Shown: positions 1 to 8,222, counted from the stretch's first letter. The stretch is 20,980 nt of DNA from an uncultured bacterium (GCA_905214995.1 CAJMOT010000031.1:1-20980); one strand, 5' to 3'. Notes: generated by a model from the letters alone, not told the origin. Numbers and translations are program-made.

Positions 1-1971
1 GGATTCCGCAGCTCGAGGCTTCCGAGGTGCGCGCAAATTCTCTTCGCCGCGCTTGACGAGGCGCTCGCGGGCTCGCCGCTCGAAGAGATCGCGCGCGACA
101 GGATAGGGGTTTACGCGGGAACGTCGGTCGGCGGGATACTCGAGTCCGAAAACGCCCTTCGCGAAATTCTGGCGGGCTCGGAAAATTCGGACGGCGCGTT
201 CAAATTTTACGAGTGCTCTTCCGTCGCGGAGCTCGTGGCGAAAAAAATCGGGGCCCGGGGCGAGTGCTCGACGTTTTCGACGGCGTGCTCGAGCTCGTCG
301 CTCGCGCTCGAGTCCGCGTGCCTTGCGATTTCGGAGGGAAGGGCGGACGCGGCGGTCGTATGCGGAGCCGACACGCTCTCGCGCATAACGGTGGACGGAT
401 TCGGATCTCTCATGCTGCTTTCAAAGTCGGACTGCCGCCCGTTCGACGCCGCGCGCGACGGAATAAACCTCGGCGAGGCTGGGGGGGTTATGGTTTTGAT
501 CGCGCGCGAATTTCTCGGCGGGCGCAGGGCAATCGCGGAGTTTCTGTCTTTCGGCTCGACCTGCGACGCGTACCATGCCACGGCTCCGCACCCGCAGGGA
601 AAGGGCCTTGAGGAGGCCATTTCCCTCTGCCTGAAAAGCGGATCTATCGCGCCTTCGGAGGTGTCGTACTATTGCGCCCACGGAACGGGAACCGGGGCGA
701 ACGATTCCGCGGAGCTCGCGGCGCTGCGCGCGGTTTTCGGCGGAAGCGTGCCGCCGTATTCGTCGCTCAAATCCGCATTCGGGCACACGCTGGGCGCGAG
801 CGGCATTCTCAACGCGATAGTAGCCGCCTCCGCGCTCTGCGACGGAGTTTTGCCGCCGTCGGCGGGCTATTCGTCCGGCGCGTCGCCGGAGCCGATTGTG
901 TCGCCGCAAAAAACCGCGGGGAAAATCGCGCTTTCGGCGAGCTTGGGATTCGGGGGGAACAATTCGTGCGCGGCCATTGCCAAGGGGGAAAGCGAGCCCA
1001 AATCGCCCGCCGGAGCGGCGGTGCGGAGAATTTTCGTGTACGGAGCGGGGAGCGCGTCGGCGAATCCGGATTTGTCAAAGCCGCTTTCGGCGCGCTCGCG
1101 CGCGCAGCTGGATTCCGACTCCCTCCTTCCGGACATTCCCGTCTTAAAAAAGCGCAAGTGGGCGAAGCTCCAGCGCATGTTTTTGTCCGCCTCCCGCGAC
1201 GCCATTGCCGCCGCGCGCGGGGCGAAGCTCGGGGAGCGCGCGTGCGTCAGCTGCGCCACGGGTCTCGGAATGGCCTCGGAGACGCAAAAATTTCTCGAAA
1301 GCGTCCTGTTGAAAGATTCGCCGCTTCCGACGGCGTTTACCAATTCGGTCCACAACGCGCCGTCTTCGGCAGTGGCGGAAATGTTCGGATGCCGCGGCTA
1401 CAATTGCGCGACGACCGCAAAGGAGGTCTCCTTCGAGGCCGCCCTAATGGAGGCGCGCGCGCGGATCCGCGGCGGAAGCTGCGATTCCGGAATCGTGGCG
1501 GGCGGCGACGAATGCGACTTTTTTGCGGAGAATTACGCGCGCCGCAATCCGCTCCCGATGGGCGCGGGGGCGTTTGCGGACTCTTGCGCGGCGTATTTTA
1601 TCGGCGCGGAGGGCGCCTGCGAATCGGAGCCCGCCGCGGAAGTTCTGGCTCTGAAAATCCGCAGGGCCTCCAAGCGCGCGGAAGACGAAGAAAAGCGGGC
1701 GATCGAAACTATCGCGGAAGCGGGACTCTCGCCCTCCGATGTCTCGGCGTGGTTCTGCCCCTGCCGCCTCGGAGGGGCGAAAGGGAGAACGCTCGAATTT
1801 CTCTCGGGGCGTTTCGGCGGGTTTGAATACCTCGAAGACTTCGCGGGGCGCAATTACAGCGCGTCGGCTTTCGGGATTCTCGCGTCCCTCGGGCGGGGCG
1901 CGGGAATTTTCGCCCAATATTCGCTTTCGAGCACGTCGATGGCGGCTCTTACGGTCTGGAGGGTTTTATGA
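1..1971 (+). CDS. Ketosynthase fused to chain-length-factor-like domain (5' partial)
   Basis: The reading frame is open from the first base, so the start lies outside the window; 656 residues are visible. The first domain (to about residue 335) is a beta-ketoacyl synthase with a full catalytic set: Cys96 in STACSSS, His227 in CAHGTGT, Lys257 and His262 in LKSAFGHT, and the GFGGNN loop at 316-321. By comparison with FabF about 65-70 residues are missing. The second domain (about 341-656) resembles the Ketoacyl-synt_2 / chain-length-factor family of aryl-polyene-type clusters; its signature is FTNSVHNAP at 446-454. Where the nucleophilic Cys would be, it reads TAKEVSFEAAL, so it is probably not a condensing enzyme. 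Expected role: decarboxylative condensation of malonyl-ACP units, with the partner domain shaping the pocket. It overlaps the LolA-like gene by ATGA. Family is clear; the product is unknown. Confidence 0.88.
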   Translation, partial: GFRSSRLPRCAQILFAALDEALAGSPLEEIARDRIGVYAGTSVGGILESENALREILAGSENSDGAFKFYECSSVAELVAKKIGARGECSTFSTACSSSSLALESACLAISEGRADAAVVCGADTLSRITVDGFGSLMLLSKSDCRPFDAARDGINLGEAGGVMVLIAREFLGGRRAIAEFLSFGSTCDAYHATAPHPQGKGLEEAISLCLKSGSIAPSEVSYYCAHGTGTGANDSAELAALRAVFGGSVPPYSSLKSAFGHTLGASGILNAIVAASALCDGVLPPSAGYSSGASPEPIVSPQKTAGKIALSASLGFGGNNSCAAIAKGESEPKSPAGAAVRRIFVYGAGSASANPDLSKPLSARSRAQLDSDSLLPDIPVLKKRKWAKLQRMFLSASRDAIAAARGAKLGERACVSCATGLGMASETQKFLESVLLKDSPLPTAFTNSVHNAPSSAVAEMFGCRGYNCATTAKEVSFEAALMEARARIRGGSCDSGIVAGGDECDFFAENYARRNPLPMGAGAFADSCAAYFIGAEGACESEPAAEVLALKIRRASKRAEDEEKRAIETIAEAGLSPSDVSAWFCPCRLGGAKGRTLEFLSGRFGGFEYLEDFAGRNYSASAFGILASLGRGAGIFAQYSLSSTSMAALTVWRVL

Positions 1972-2573
1972 AGCGCGCATTCGCATATTTGCTGTTGTTT
2001 CTCGCGTGCGCGGCGGTCTTCGCGCGCGGAGGCTCGTCCGTCATACTGTTCGAGACGAAAAAGTACGTCAGCTTTTTCGACGCCCCGATAGCGGGAAAGT
2101 CCGCCCTCGCGTCGGATTCGGAAGGCAGGGTGCGCTGGCAGACGCTCGAACCCTACGTTTCCGCCATGATTTTCGACGGGTCGGAGGCCGCGGCGTTTGA
2201 ATTTGAGGGCGGAAAATGGCGGCGCGCCGACATGCCGGCCTCGCGCGCCGTGGCGGAAGTAATGGCGGGGCTCAAAGGCGCGATTTCGGGCGGCGGCGTT
2301 CCCGAAAAGGTTTTTGGCGTTTCCAAAACTTCCGGAGATTCATATGCCCTCGTCCCGAAAGATCCGGCGATAGCCAGGGCTGTGAAGTCTATAACGGTGA
2401 AATTCTCAGCGGGCTCGCGGGAGCCGGAGCTCGTCACGGTGCACGACCCGTCGGGCGACAGGACCGAGATGCGCGTCGTAAAGCGCGCTGCGGGAGACTT
2501 CGACATATCCGCCGCTTTCGACGTCTCCGATCCGTCGGCGTTCGACCCCGCAACTTTTCTCGAAAAAAAATGA
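1968..2573 (+). CDS. LolA-like periplasmic lipid/lipoprotein carrier
   Basis: Encodes 201 residues. It begins with a Sec signal peptide (MKRAF, hydrophobic core LLLFLACAAV, likely cleavage after VFA). The mature part has the size and strand-rich pattern of the LolA/LolA-like fold, which carries lipidated cargo across the periplasm: an early FETKKYVSFFDAPIAGKSAL segment followed by WQTLEPYVSAMIFDG, and the late SITVKFSAGSREPELVTVHDP. Divergent LolA-like proteins are usual members of aryl-polyene gene clusters, where they are thought to help move the lipid-linked product to the outer membrane; this context strengthens the call. The ATG overlaps the preceding stop (ATGA) and its own stop overlaps the next ATG, so translation is probably coupled. 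Assignment rests on context plus general pattern, not on a diagnostic residue. Confidence 0.65.
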   Translation: MKRAFAYLLLFLACAAVFARGGSSVILFETKKYVSFFDAPIAGKSALASDSEGRVRWQTLEPYVSAMIFDGSEAAAFEFEGGKWRRADMPASRAVAEVMAGLKGAISGGGVPEKVFGVSKTSGDSYALVPKDPAIARAVKSITVKFSAGSREPELVTVHDPSGDRTEMRVVKRAAGDFDISAAFDVSDPSAFDPATFLEKK

Positions 2574-3100
2574 GGGTTTTCGCTTCGCTTCTGGTTTTCG
2601 CGATTCTTTCCGCGCGGGCGTTCTGCGCGGATTGCGCGCACGGGCTGTCTCTCTACAAATCTTACGTTCAGAGGGGGACGATTTCGTTTTGGGGCGCGGA
2701 AATTCCGGTCGCCGTGTACGCGGCCAAAACTTCCGGAGGCGGGCGCGCAATGGTTGTGGACGGCGGAGGGACGCTGATAAAGGCGAAGTTTTCCGCCGAC
2801 GGCCGCGCCGAGGAGATTTTCGTATCGGATCTCATGCCCGGCGGCGAGGCGGCGGGGAGGCTCGCGGCGGACGCGTTCAGGCTCGCCCTCGGGTTCTTCG
2901 ACTCCGTGCGCTCGGGCGAATTGCGCTCGCTCGCGGTTGACGGCCTGCCCAGATTCGCCGAGACTGAACACGTAAGGGTTGAGTTTTCCGACTACAAAAA
3001 AGAGAAGTCGTTTTCCGCCCCCCAAACCCTCAAAATATCGGCGGGGTGCGCGAAAATAATTTTGCGCCTGTCCGCGTCCGAAATCGGGCCTGAAAAATGA
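2570..3100 (+). CDS. Small exported protein of the ketosynthase operon, possibly DUF3261-like
   Basis: Encodes 176 residues. The start ATG at 2570 overlaps the LolA-like stop, and the stop overlaps the next gene's ATG at 3097. The N-terminus is a signal peptide (MRVFASLLVFAILSARAFC, probable cleavage after AFC-A or nearby; no convincing lipobox). The mature part alternates short strands, for example GGRAMVVDGGGTLIKAKFSADG, and then has a helical stretch AGRLAADAFRLALGF. This order (strand, glycine-rich turn, 'G-x-L' strand, then an 'LAD-ql' helix) is reminiscent of the DUF3261 proteins found beside LolA in aryl-polyene and flexirubin clusters, but I cannot confirm the family. I infer a periplasmic or outer-membrane accessory role in trafficking or attachment of the product. 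Confidence 0.6.
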   Translation: MRVFASLLVFAILSARAFCADCAHGLSLYKSYVQRGTISFWGAEIPVAVYAAKTSGGGRAMVVDGGGTLIKAKFSADGRAEEIFVSDLMPGGEAAGRLAADAFRLALGFFDSVRSGELRSLAVDGLPRFAETEHVRVEFSDYKKEKSFSAPQTLKISAGCAKIILRLSASEIGPEK

Positions 3101-6100
3101 AAGTCACTTTCGTATATCCGCGCTTTGAGAAATTTTTGGAGTCGGTCTCTAAGATGGAGGCCGAGAGCAAATTTTTTACCGTCGGAAAATTCACATGCCC
3201 GCCGTCCCTGGGCATACCGATTCTCGCGAGCCTCACGCCGCCCGACGTCGAGATCGCCTTTGTTGACGACAATGCGGGCGAGAAAATCGACTTTTCCGAC
3301 GGCACGGACTTATACGCGGTAAACTGCTTCACTCCGCAGGGCACGCGGGCCTTGGAGATCGCGCGCGAGTGCCGCGCGGCGGGCAAAACCGTAGTGATGG
3401 GCGGAATGTTCCCGAGCTTCATGGCTGACGAGTGCCTGAAAGTTGCGGACGCGGTGTGCGTGGGGGAGGGGGAGCGCACATGGCCGGAACTTCTCGAGGA
3501 TTTCAGGCGCGGAGCGTTGAAGCGCGTTTACAAAGCTTCCAAACCGGCGGACATGTCCAAAATGCCCGAGCCGCGCCGCGACATTTTCTACGGCAAGCAA
3601 CACTACGACTGGGACGAGGATCTGATACAGCTCACGCGCGGCTGCCCCTACGGATGCGCGATGTGCATAATACCTGCCCACATGGGCAGCCGGATGCGCT
3701 TCAAACCGGTGAAGATGGCGGTCGCCGAGATAAAAAACATGCGCCACCAGAACGTTTACCTCACCGACGATTCGCTGTTTTTCCCGCAGAAGGCGGTTCG
3801 CGAATACGCCGAAAGGTTTTTCGACGCGGTCGGGGGCCTCGGGCGGAAATTCTTCGTGTCGTCGACTATGGCGCTCAATTCGGACGAGGCGTTTTTTGCG
3901 CGTGCGGCCGCAGCGGGCGTAAAAAATTTCTACTGCACCCTCAACGTCGATCCCGCGTCAATCGCGATAATGCGCGGGGACGACTCGGGGCTCGGGCGGC
4001 TCGGGGAGTTCGTTGACATGCTTCGGACGATGGGCATAAGCTTTTTCGCGTCCTTCGGGCTCGGGCGCGACTGGGACGGCGAGGGGGTCTCCGACAGGGT
4101 TCTCGAAATATGTTCTCGCGCCAAGATAACGATGTCGGAGTTTTTCATATTTTCCCCGTACCCGGGCTCTCCGCACTGGCGGAGGCTCGAGTCGCAGAAC
4201 AGGATAACGTCGCGCGAATGGCGCAAATACAACGGCGCGCACGTGGTGTTCGAGCCCGCCAAGATGTCCGCGCAGAGGCTGCGCGAGGAATTTGTGAATT
4301 GCTGGAAAGGATTTTACGAAATGAACCAGTCGAGGAATCTCGCGCAGATGGAGCCGAGCGTTTGGTGCGGCGAAGAGCTTAAAGTTTCCAAGCGTCTCGA
4401 AGCGCGCGGAGTGGGGCGCGAGGCCGCCGTGACGGGAATCGGGATAGTTTCGCCGCTCGGGTGCTCGCAGGGCGAGGCGCTCGCCGCGCTGAAAGAGGGC
4501 AGGGACGGGATAGGCCCATCGTCGAAGCTCGACCTTTCGCCGTTCGCGTCGAAAATTTGCGCCGAGGCAAAGGGCTTCGATCCGTCGGAGCGCATGAGCC
4601 CCGCGGAGCTCGCAGAGTATACGGATCCGTTCATACGCATGGCGATTTGCGCGGCGAGAGCCGCCGTTGAGGATTCCGGCGCGGATTTGGCGGCGTATTC
4701 CGGAAGGATAGGGTATGCGCTCGCCACGTGCAACGCGGGCTTGAATTCCGGCGAGGCGGAGTACAGGCAGAAGTACGGGGAGGCCGTGGAGTTCGACAGG
4801 CATGTCTCGGCGCAGTCGGAATTTTACGCGCTCCAGAAGGCGCTCGTCTCCGCGGTCGGATTCGGCGGCGAGTGCTGGATGGTGAACACGGCGTGCTCCG
4901 GCTCCACCGCCGCGATAGGGCTCGCGCAGACGCTCGTGGAGTCCGGCAGGTGCGATATTGTGATAACCGGCGGCGCGGACGCGCTCGCGCTCTCGAATTT
5001 CGCGGGGTTCAGCGCCATAAAAGTCGTTTCCCCCGAAAAGATCGCGCCGTTTTCCACCCCCGAGGGCATGAATATCGGAGAGGGCGCGGCGTTTTGGGTT
5101 GTCGAAAATTTGGGAAAGGCGCTTTTGAGGAGCGCGGAGTGCAAGTGCAAAATAATAGGGCACGCCACACCCGCCGACGCCCACCACCCCACGCAGCCCG
5201 ACCCGCGCGGCGACGGCGTGTACCGCACCCTGCGCGACGCCGCGGCGGACGCGGGCGTTTCGGCGGAAGACTTGGGTTGCATCAACGCCCACGGTTCCGG
5301 CACGTCCGCCAACGACAGGGCGGAGTCGAAAGGCATAAAAAAGTTTCTCGGGGAAACCGCCGTGCCGGTGACTTCCACGAAGTCGTACATGGGCCACTGC
5401 ATGGGAGCTACCGGAATTTTGGAGGCGACGTGCCAGGTTTTGTCCATGAACGCCGACTTCGTGCCCCCGACGCTGCGCAATTCCGGCCGGCGCGCGGGCT
5501 GCGAAATTTCCGCGCTCGCCGAGCCCCTGCACAAAAAGTACGATTGCTTCATATCCGCAAACTACGCATTCGGCGGCAACAACGCCGCTGTCGTGATTTC
5601 AAAGCGCGATTTCATTTCCGAAAAGCCCGCGCGCGACTACGGCGCGGAAATCGCCATCACGGGGCTTGGCGTGGTCTCGCCGCTCGGGACGACGCTCGCG
5701 GAAAACGTCGAAGCTCTCGCGGAAGGCTCCTGCGCGGTCTCAAAAATTGGGAGGTTCGAGTGCGCGCATATGGGCGGGCTCGTCCCCCCTCTTAATCCGC
5801 GGACTCTCGACAGGCGCGTGGACTTCTCGGGAATGAACAACATCAGTTTGTATTCGACGCTCGCGGCAAAGCGCGCGCTCGATGGCGCGGGCGCCGCGCT
5901 CTCGCGCTCCAAATCCGAGAAGATCGCCATAACCGCCGCCATAAGCAGGGGATCGAGCGAGAGCAGGCACATGGACGCCGTGTTTTCCAACCCCGAAAGG
6001 CGCGGCGACGTGGGGTGTTTTTCCAACGTCACCGCCAATTCCACGGCGGGCTGGGTTTCCAAGGCGCTCGACATAAAGGGGCCGAACATCACGCTTACGC

Positions 6101-6807
6101 CAGGTCCGAACGGCGGATTGCAGGCGGTGGGATATTCCCTCGACGTCTTGCGCGAACGCCGCGCGGAGATGGCGGTGGCGTTCGCCGCCGACGAGCTCTA
6201 CGCCCAGCAGATGGCGGGGTACGGAAAGATCGGCAACCTGTACTCCGGCGAAGAGGAGGCGGATTTCAGGCTGCGCTTCGGCGACCTGTTCAAAACCGTG
6301 TACGGCGAGGGCGCGTGCGCGCTCGTTCTCGAGGCGCGCGCTGCCGCCGAAAGTCGCGGCGCGCAGACATACGGCACGGTTCTCTCGTTCGCGTCCTACG
6401 AGGAACCCGGGGAGTTTTCTGACGCCAATCTAAAAGGAGAGGGGTTGGGAATTGCCGCGGAACAGTCGCTTTCCCGCGCCGGAGTAGGCGCGGGGAAAAT
6501 CGATCTCATAGTTTGGAGCCCCCGCGGAGACGCCCAGGACGAAAAGATTCTCCGCCTGCGCCGCGCGCTTTTCCCGAATGCGGGGATTGTGACGAACGTT
6601 TTCAACACGGGCTATGTGGAGTCCGTCTCGGCGATTTCCGCGCTCGCGGAGGTTTTGTACTGCCTGAAAAACGGAATCGCGCTCTGGCGGCAGAGGACGG
6701 GGCTTGCGGAAATCGACGGCGCGCCGCTGCCGGATTCTCCGAAAAATATCCTGTGCCTTGCTTCAAGCCACGTCGGAAACAATTTCTCCCTCGTCTGCCG
6801 GGTTTGA
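3097..6807 (+). CDS. B12-type radical SAM - ketosynthase - chain-length-factor fusion protein
   Basis: One uninterrupted frame of 1236 residues holds three modules. Residues 1 to about 155 resemble a cobalamin-binding domain (VVMGGMFPSF, then VCVGEGERTWPELL). Residues about 175-420 form a radical SAM barrel with CxxxCxxC at Cys183, Cys187 and Cys190, and later FFIFSPYPGSP. From about 443 a complete ketosynthase follows, with Cys600 (NTACSGS), His732 (NAHGSGT), Lys762, His767 (SYMGHCMGATG) and FGGNN near 825-829. From about 849 a second ketosynthase fold lacks every catalytic residue: Cys is replaced by Pro1004, the two His by Pro1142 and Tyr1173, Lys by Val1168. That suggests a chain-length-factor-like partner. 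The radical SAM part resembles BchE/HpnP-type enzymes and could methylate, cyclise or rearrange a growing acyl chain, which is inference. The gene is coupled to the preceding one by ATGA. Confidence 0.9.
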   Translation: MKVTFVYPRFEKFLESVSKMEAESKFFTVGKFTCPPSLGIPILASLTPPDVEIAFVDDNAGEKIDFSDGTDLYAVNCFTPQGTRALEIARECRAAGKTVVMGGMFPSFMADECLKVADAVCVGEGERTWPELLEDFRRGALKRVYKASKPADMSKMPEPRRDIFYGKQHYDWDEDLIQLTRGCPYGCAMCIIPAHMGSRMRFKPVKMAVAEIKNMRHQNVYLTDDSLFFPQKAVREYAERFFDAVGGLGRKFFVSSTMALNSDEAFFARAAAAGVKNFYCTLNVDPASIAIMRGDDSGLGRLGEFVDMLRTMGISFFASFGLGRDWDGEGVSDRVLEICSRAKITMSEFFIFSPYPGSPHWRRLESQNRITSREWRKYNGAHVVFEPAKMSAQRLREEFVNCWKGFYEMNQSRNLAQMEPSVWCGEELKVSKRLEARGVGREAAVTGIGIVSPLGCSQGEALAALKEGRDGIGPSSKLDLSPFASKICAEAKGFDPSERMSPAELAEYTDPFIRMAICAARAAVEDSGADLAAYSGRIGYALATCNAGLNSGEAEYRQKYGEAVEFDRHVSAQSEFYALQKALVSAVGFGGECWMVNTACSGSTAAIGLAQTLVESGRCDIVITGGADALALSNFAGFSAIKVVSPEKIAPFSTPEGMNIGEGAAFWVVENLGKALLRSAECKCKIIGHATPADAHHPTQPDPRGDGVYRTLRDAAADAGVSAEDLGCINAHGSGTSANDRAESKGIKKFLGETAVPVTSTKSYMGHCMGATGILEATCQVLSMNADFVPPTLRNSGRRAGCEISALAEPLHKKYDCFISANYAFGGNNAAVVISKRDFISEKPARDYGAEIAITGLGVVSPLGTTLAENVEALAEGSCAVSKIGRFECAHMGGLVPPLNPRTLDRRVDFSGMNNISLYSTLAAKRALDGAGAALSRSKSEKIAITAAISRGSSESRHMDAVFSNPERRGDVGCFSNVTANSTAGWVSKALDIKGPNITLTPGPNGGLQAVGYSLDVLRERRAEMAVAFAADELYAQQMAGYGKIGNLYSGEEEADFRLRFGDLFKTVYGEGACALVLEARAAAESRGAQTYGTVLSFASYEEPGEFSDANLKGEGLGIAAEQSLSRAGVGAGKIDLIVWSPRGDAQDEKILRLRRALFPNAGIVTNVFNTGYVESVSAISALAEVLYCLKNGIALWRQRTGLAEIDGAPLPDSPKNILCLASSHVGNNFSLVCRV

Positions 6808-6864
6808 GGCGGAGGGCGGCGATGGTTTTCCGCCGCGCGCGGAAGGCGCGTTTTTGCGCGGTTA

Positions 6865-7920
6865 CTAACGCGCGTAGTCGGCGGCGCGCTGGCTTTGCGG
6901 CTTGGCGGGGGAATCCGAAAAGTCCGCGTCCGAAAACGCGCCCCTGAAATCCGCGCTCCATTCGAGAATCGCGCTGCCCCACGACAGGCCGGCGCCGAAC
7001 GCGCAGACGAGAACTTTCATGCCGTGCTTGAGCCGCCCGGAAATCGCGGCGTCGGCGAGGGCTATGGGGACGCTCGCGCCCCCGCAGTTGCCGATGTCGT
7101 GCATTTTGTAGTAGACTTTTTCGGGCGGAATTTTCAGCCGTTCGGCGCACGACTTCACTATCATCTCTCCCGCCTGGTGGAACACGAAGAGGTCTATGTC
7201 CGAAACCGACATGCCGTTTTTTTCGAGGATTCCCGCGACCGATTCCGCCGCGCGCCTGTACGCGAACGCGAAGATTTTAAAGCCGTCCATCCTCATGCGT
7301 TCGGAGGCTCCGCCGCCCGATTTGCGCATGGCGGAGTTCGGCCATATTATGCCGTCATATCCGGAGCCGTCGGCGCCGAAGGAAAAGTCCGAGAACGCCG
7401 CAGCTTCGGTTTTAGAGACGGCGCACGCGGCGGCTCCGTCGCCGAACACGCACGCGGTCGAGCGGTCGGAAGGGTCGAGGATTTTTTGCGGAGTGTCGGC
7501 GCAGAGCACGAGGGCCTTGTCCGCAAGCCCGCCTTGAATCCAGGAGCGCGCCGCCGCGAGCGCATAGACGAACTGCGAGCACCCGAGGTTCATGTCGAAG
7601 GCCGCGCAGGAGCTGTCCATTCCGAGCCTGTCTTGCAGAATGCACGCGGTGGTCGGAATCAGGTAGTCGGGGGTTTGGGAGGCGAAGATCAGCAGGCCGA
7701 AGTCTTTCGGCGAATATCCCGCTCCGGAGAAGAGCAGGCGGGCGGCGCCGGCGGCGAGGTCCGAGGCGCACTCGTCCGCCCTCGCGCGCCTGCGCTCGAG
7801 TATGCCGGATACCGCCTCGATTTTTTTCATCGCCGCTTCGCCGAAGCGCGCGGAGAGCTCCGCGCCGGTTATTTTTCCGGCCGGCAAAGAGTACGCGAGC
7901 GACGTTATTGAAACTCCCAT
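6865..7920 (-). CDS. 3-oxoacyl-ACP synthase III family protein (KAS III, FabH-like)
   Basis: Encodes 351 residues with the full KAS III triad: Cys114 in NLGCSQFVYAL, His248 in FVFHQAG and Asn278 in GNCGGAS. FGDGAAA at 160-166 is also typical. FabH-type enzymes condense an acyl-CoA (or other starter) with malonyl-ACP to begin fatty acid or polyketide chains. The passage ASQTPDYLIPTTACILQDRLG and the long insertion around 190-212 resemble the KAS III-like enzymes of biosynthetic and surface-polysaccharide clusters more than housekeeping FabH. The gene converges on the ketosynthase operon with 57 bases between stops, so it may supply its starter unit while being transcribed separately. The ATG at 7918-7920 is preceded by a close GGGA. 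I cannot tell whether this is the cell's only FabH. Confidence 0.87.
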   Translation of the reverse strand: MGVSITSLAYSLPAGKITGAELSARFGEAAMKKIEAVSGILERRRARADECASDLAAGAARLLFSGAGYSPKDFGLLIFASQTPDYLIPTTACILQDRLGMDSSCAAFDMNLGCSQFVYALAAARSWIQGGLADKALVLCADTPQKILDPSDRSTACVFGDGAAACAVSKTEAAAFSDFSFGADGSGYDGIIWPNSAMRKSGGGASERMRMDGFKIFAFAYRRAAESVAGILEKNGMSVSDIDLFVFHQAGEMIVKSCAERLKIPPEKVYYKMHDIGNCGGASVPIALADAAISGRLKHGMKVLVCAFGAGLSWGSAILEWSADFRGAFSDADFSDSPAKPQSQRAADYAR

Positions 7921-7999
7921 TTTCCCGAACTATGCGCCGTCTTCCGAAAATCGCAAAACAAAATTCCCCGAATGCGCGACGGGGCGGTCAAAAAAGGTG

Positions 8000-8029
8000 T
8001 TGACAAAGCGGGGGTGCGAATATTGCATA
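8000..8029 (+). promoter_or_regulatory. Probable sigma-70-type promoter of rpmJ-rpmE
   Basis: A perfect -35 TTGACA at 8000-8005 is followed after 18 bases by TGCATA (8024-8029) as a weak -10. It sits about 45 bases upstream of the rpmJ start, in a local AT-rich stretch. A purine-rich ribosome binding region (GAGAAGAG) lies between it and the ATG. The -35 is convincing, the -10 less so. The same GTGTTGACA string occurs upstream of the 585-residue gene at 17752-17760. Confidence 0.5.
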
Positions 8030-8072
8030 AATGTCTTTTAAATAAATCAAGCAACGAGAAGAGAGTGTTGAC

Positions 8073-8198
8073 ATGAAAGTCGTATCATCCATCAAGTCTT
8101 TGAAAACGCGCCATCCCGACTGCAAGGTCGTGCGCAGGAAGGGCCGCGTTTACATAATCAACAAAACAAACCCGCGCTTCAAGGCGAAGCAGGGCTAA
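8073..8198 (+). CDS. rpmJ: 50S ribosomal protein L36, zinc-free form
   Basis: Encodes 41 residues that match L36 throughout (MKVVSSIKSLKTRHPDC, then KGRVYIINKTNPRFKAKQG). L36 is a small protein of the large ribosomal subunit that binds 23S rRNA. Only one cysteine is present, so the four-ligand zinc ribbon of classical L36 is absent; this is the 'C-minus' form, like E. coli YkgO. The ATG follows a purine-rich GAGAAGAGAG ribosome-binding region. The next gene, 24 bases downstream, is type-B L31, the same pairing as ykgM-ykgO in E. coli. Confidence 0.95.
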   Translation: MKVVSSIKSLKTRHPDCKVVRRKGRVYIINKTNPRFKAKQG

Positions 8199-8222
8199 TC
8201 AGCTTTCGGAGTTCACAGCAGA

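Noticed and set aside
3958..5532. A 524-codon open frame antisense to the radical SAM-KS fusion
   Set aside because: It lies wholly inside a gene with catalytic motifs on the other strand, and its text is low-information and arginine-rich.
6808..6864. Shared terminator between the convergent ketosynthase and KAS III genes
   Set aside because: GGCGGA/TCCGCC (6808-6813 with 6829-6834) could pair, but the loop is 15 bases and no T-run follows on either strand.
7921..8072. Zur-type operator before the zinc-free ribosomal genes
   Set aside because: No adequate palindrome was seen around the promoter.
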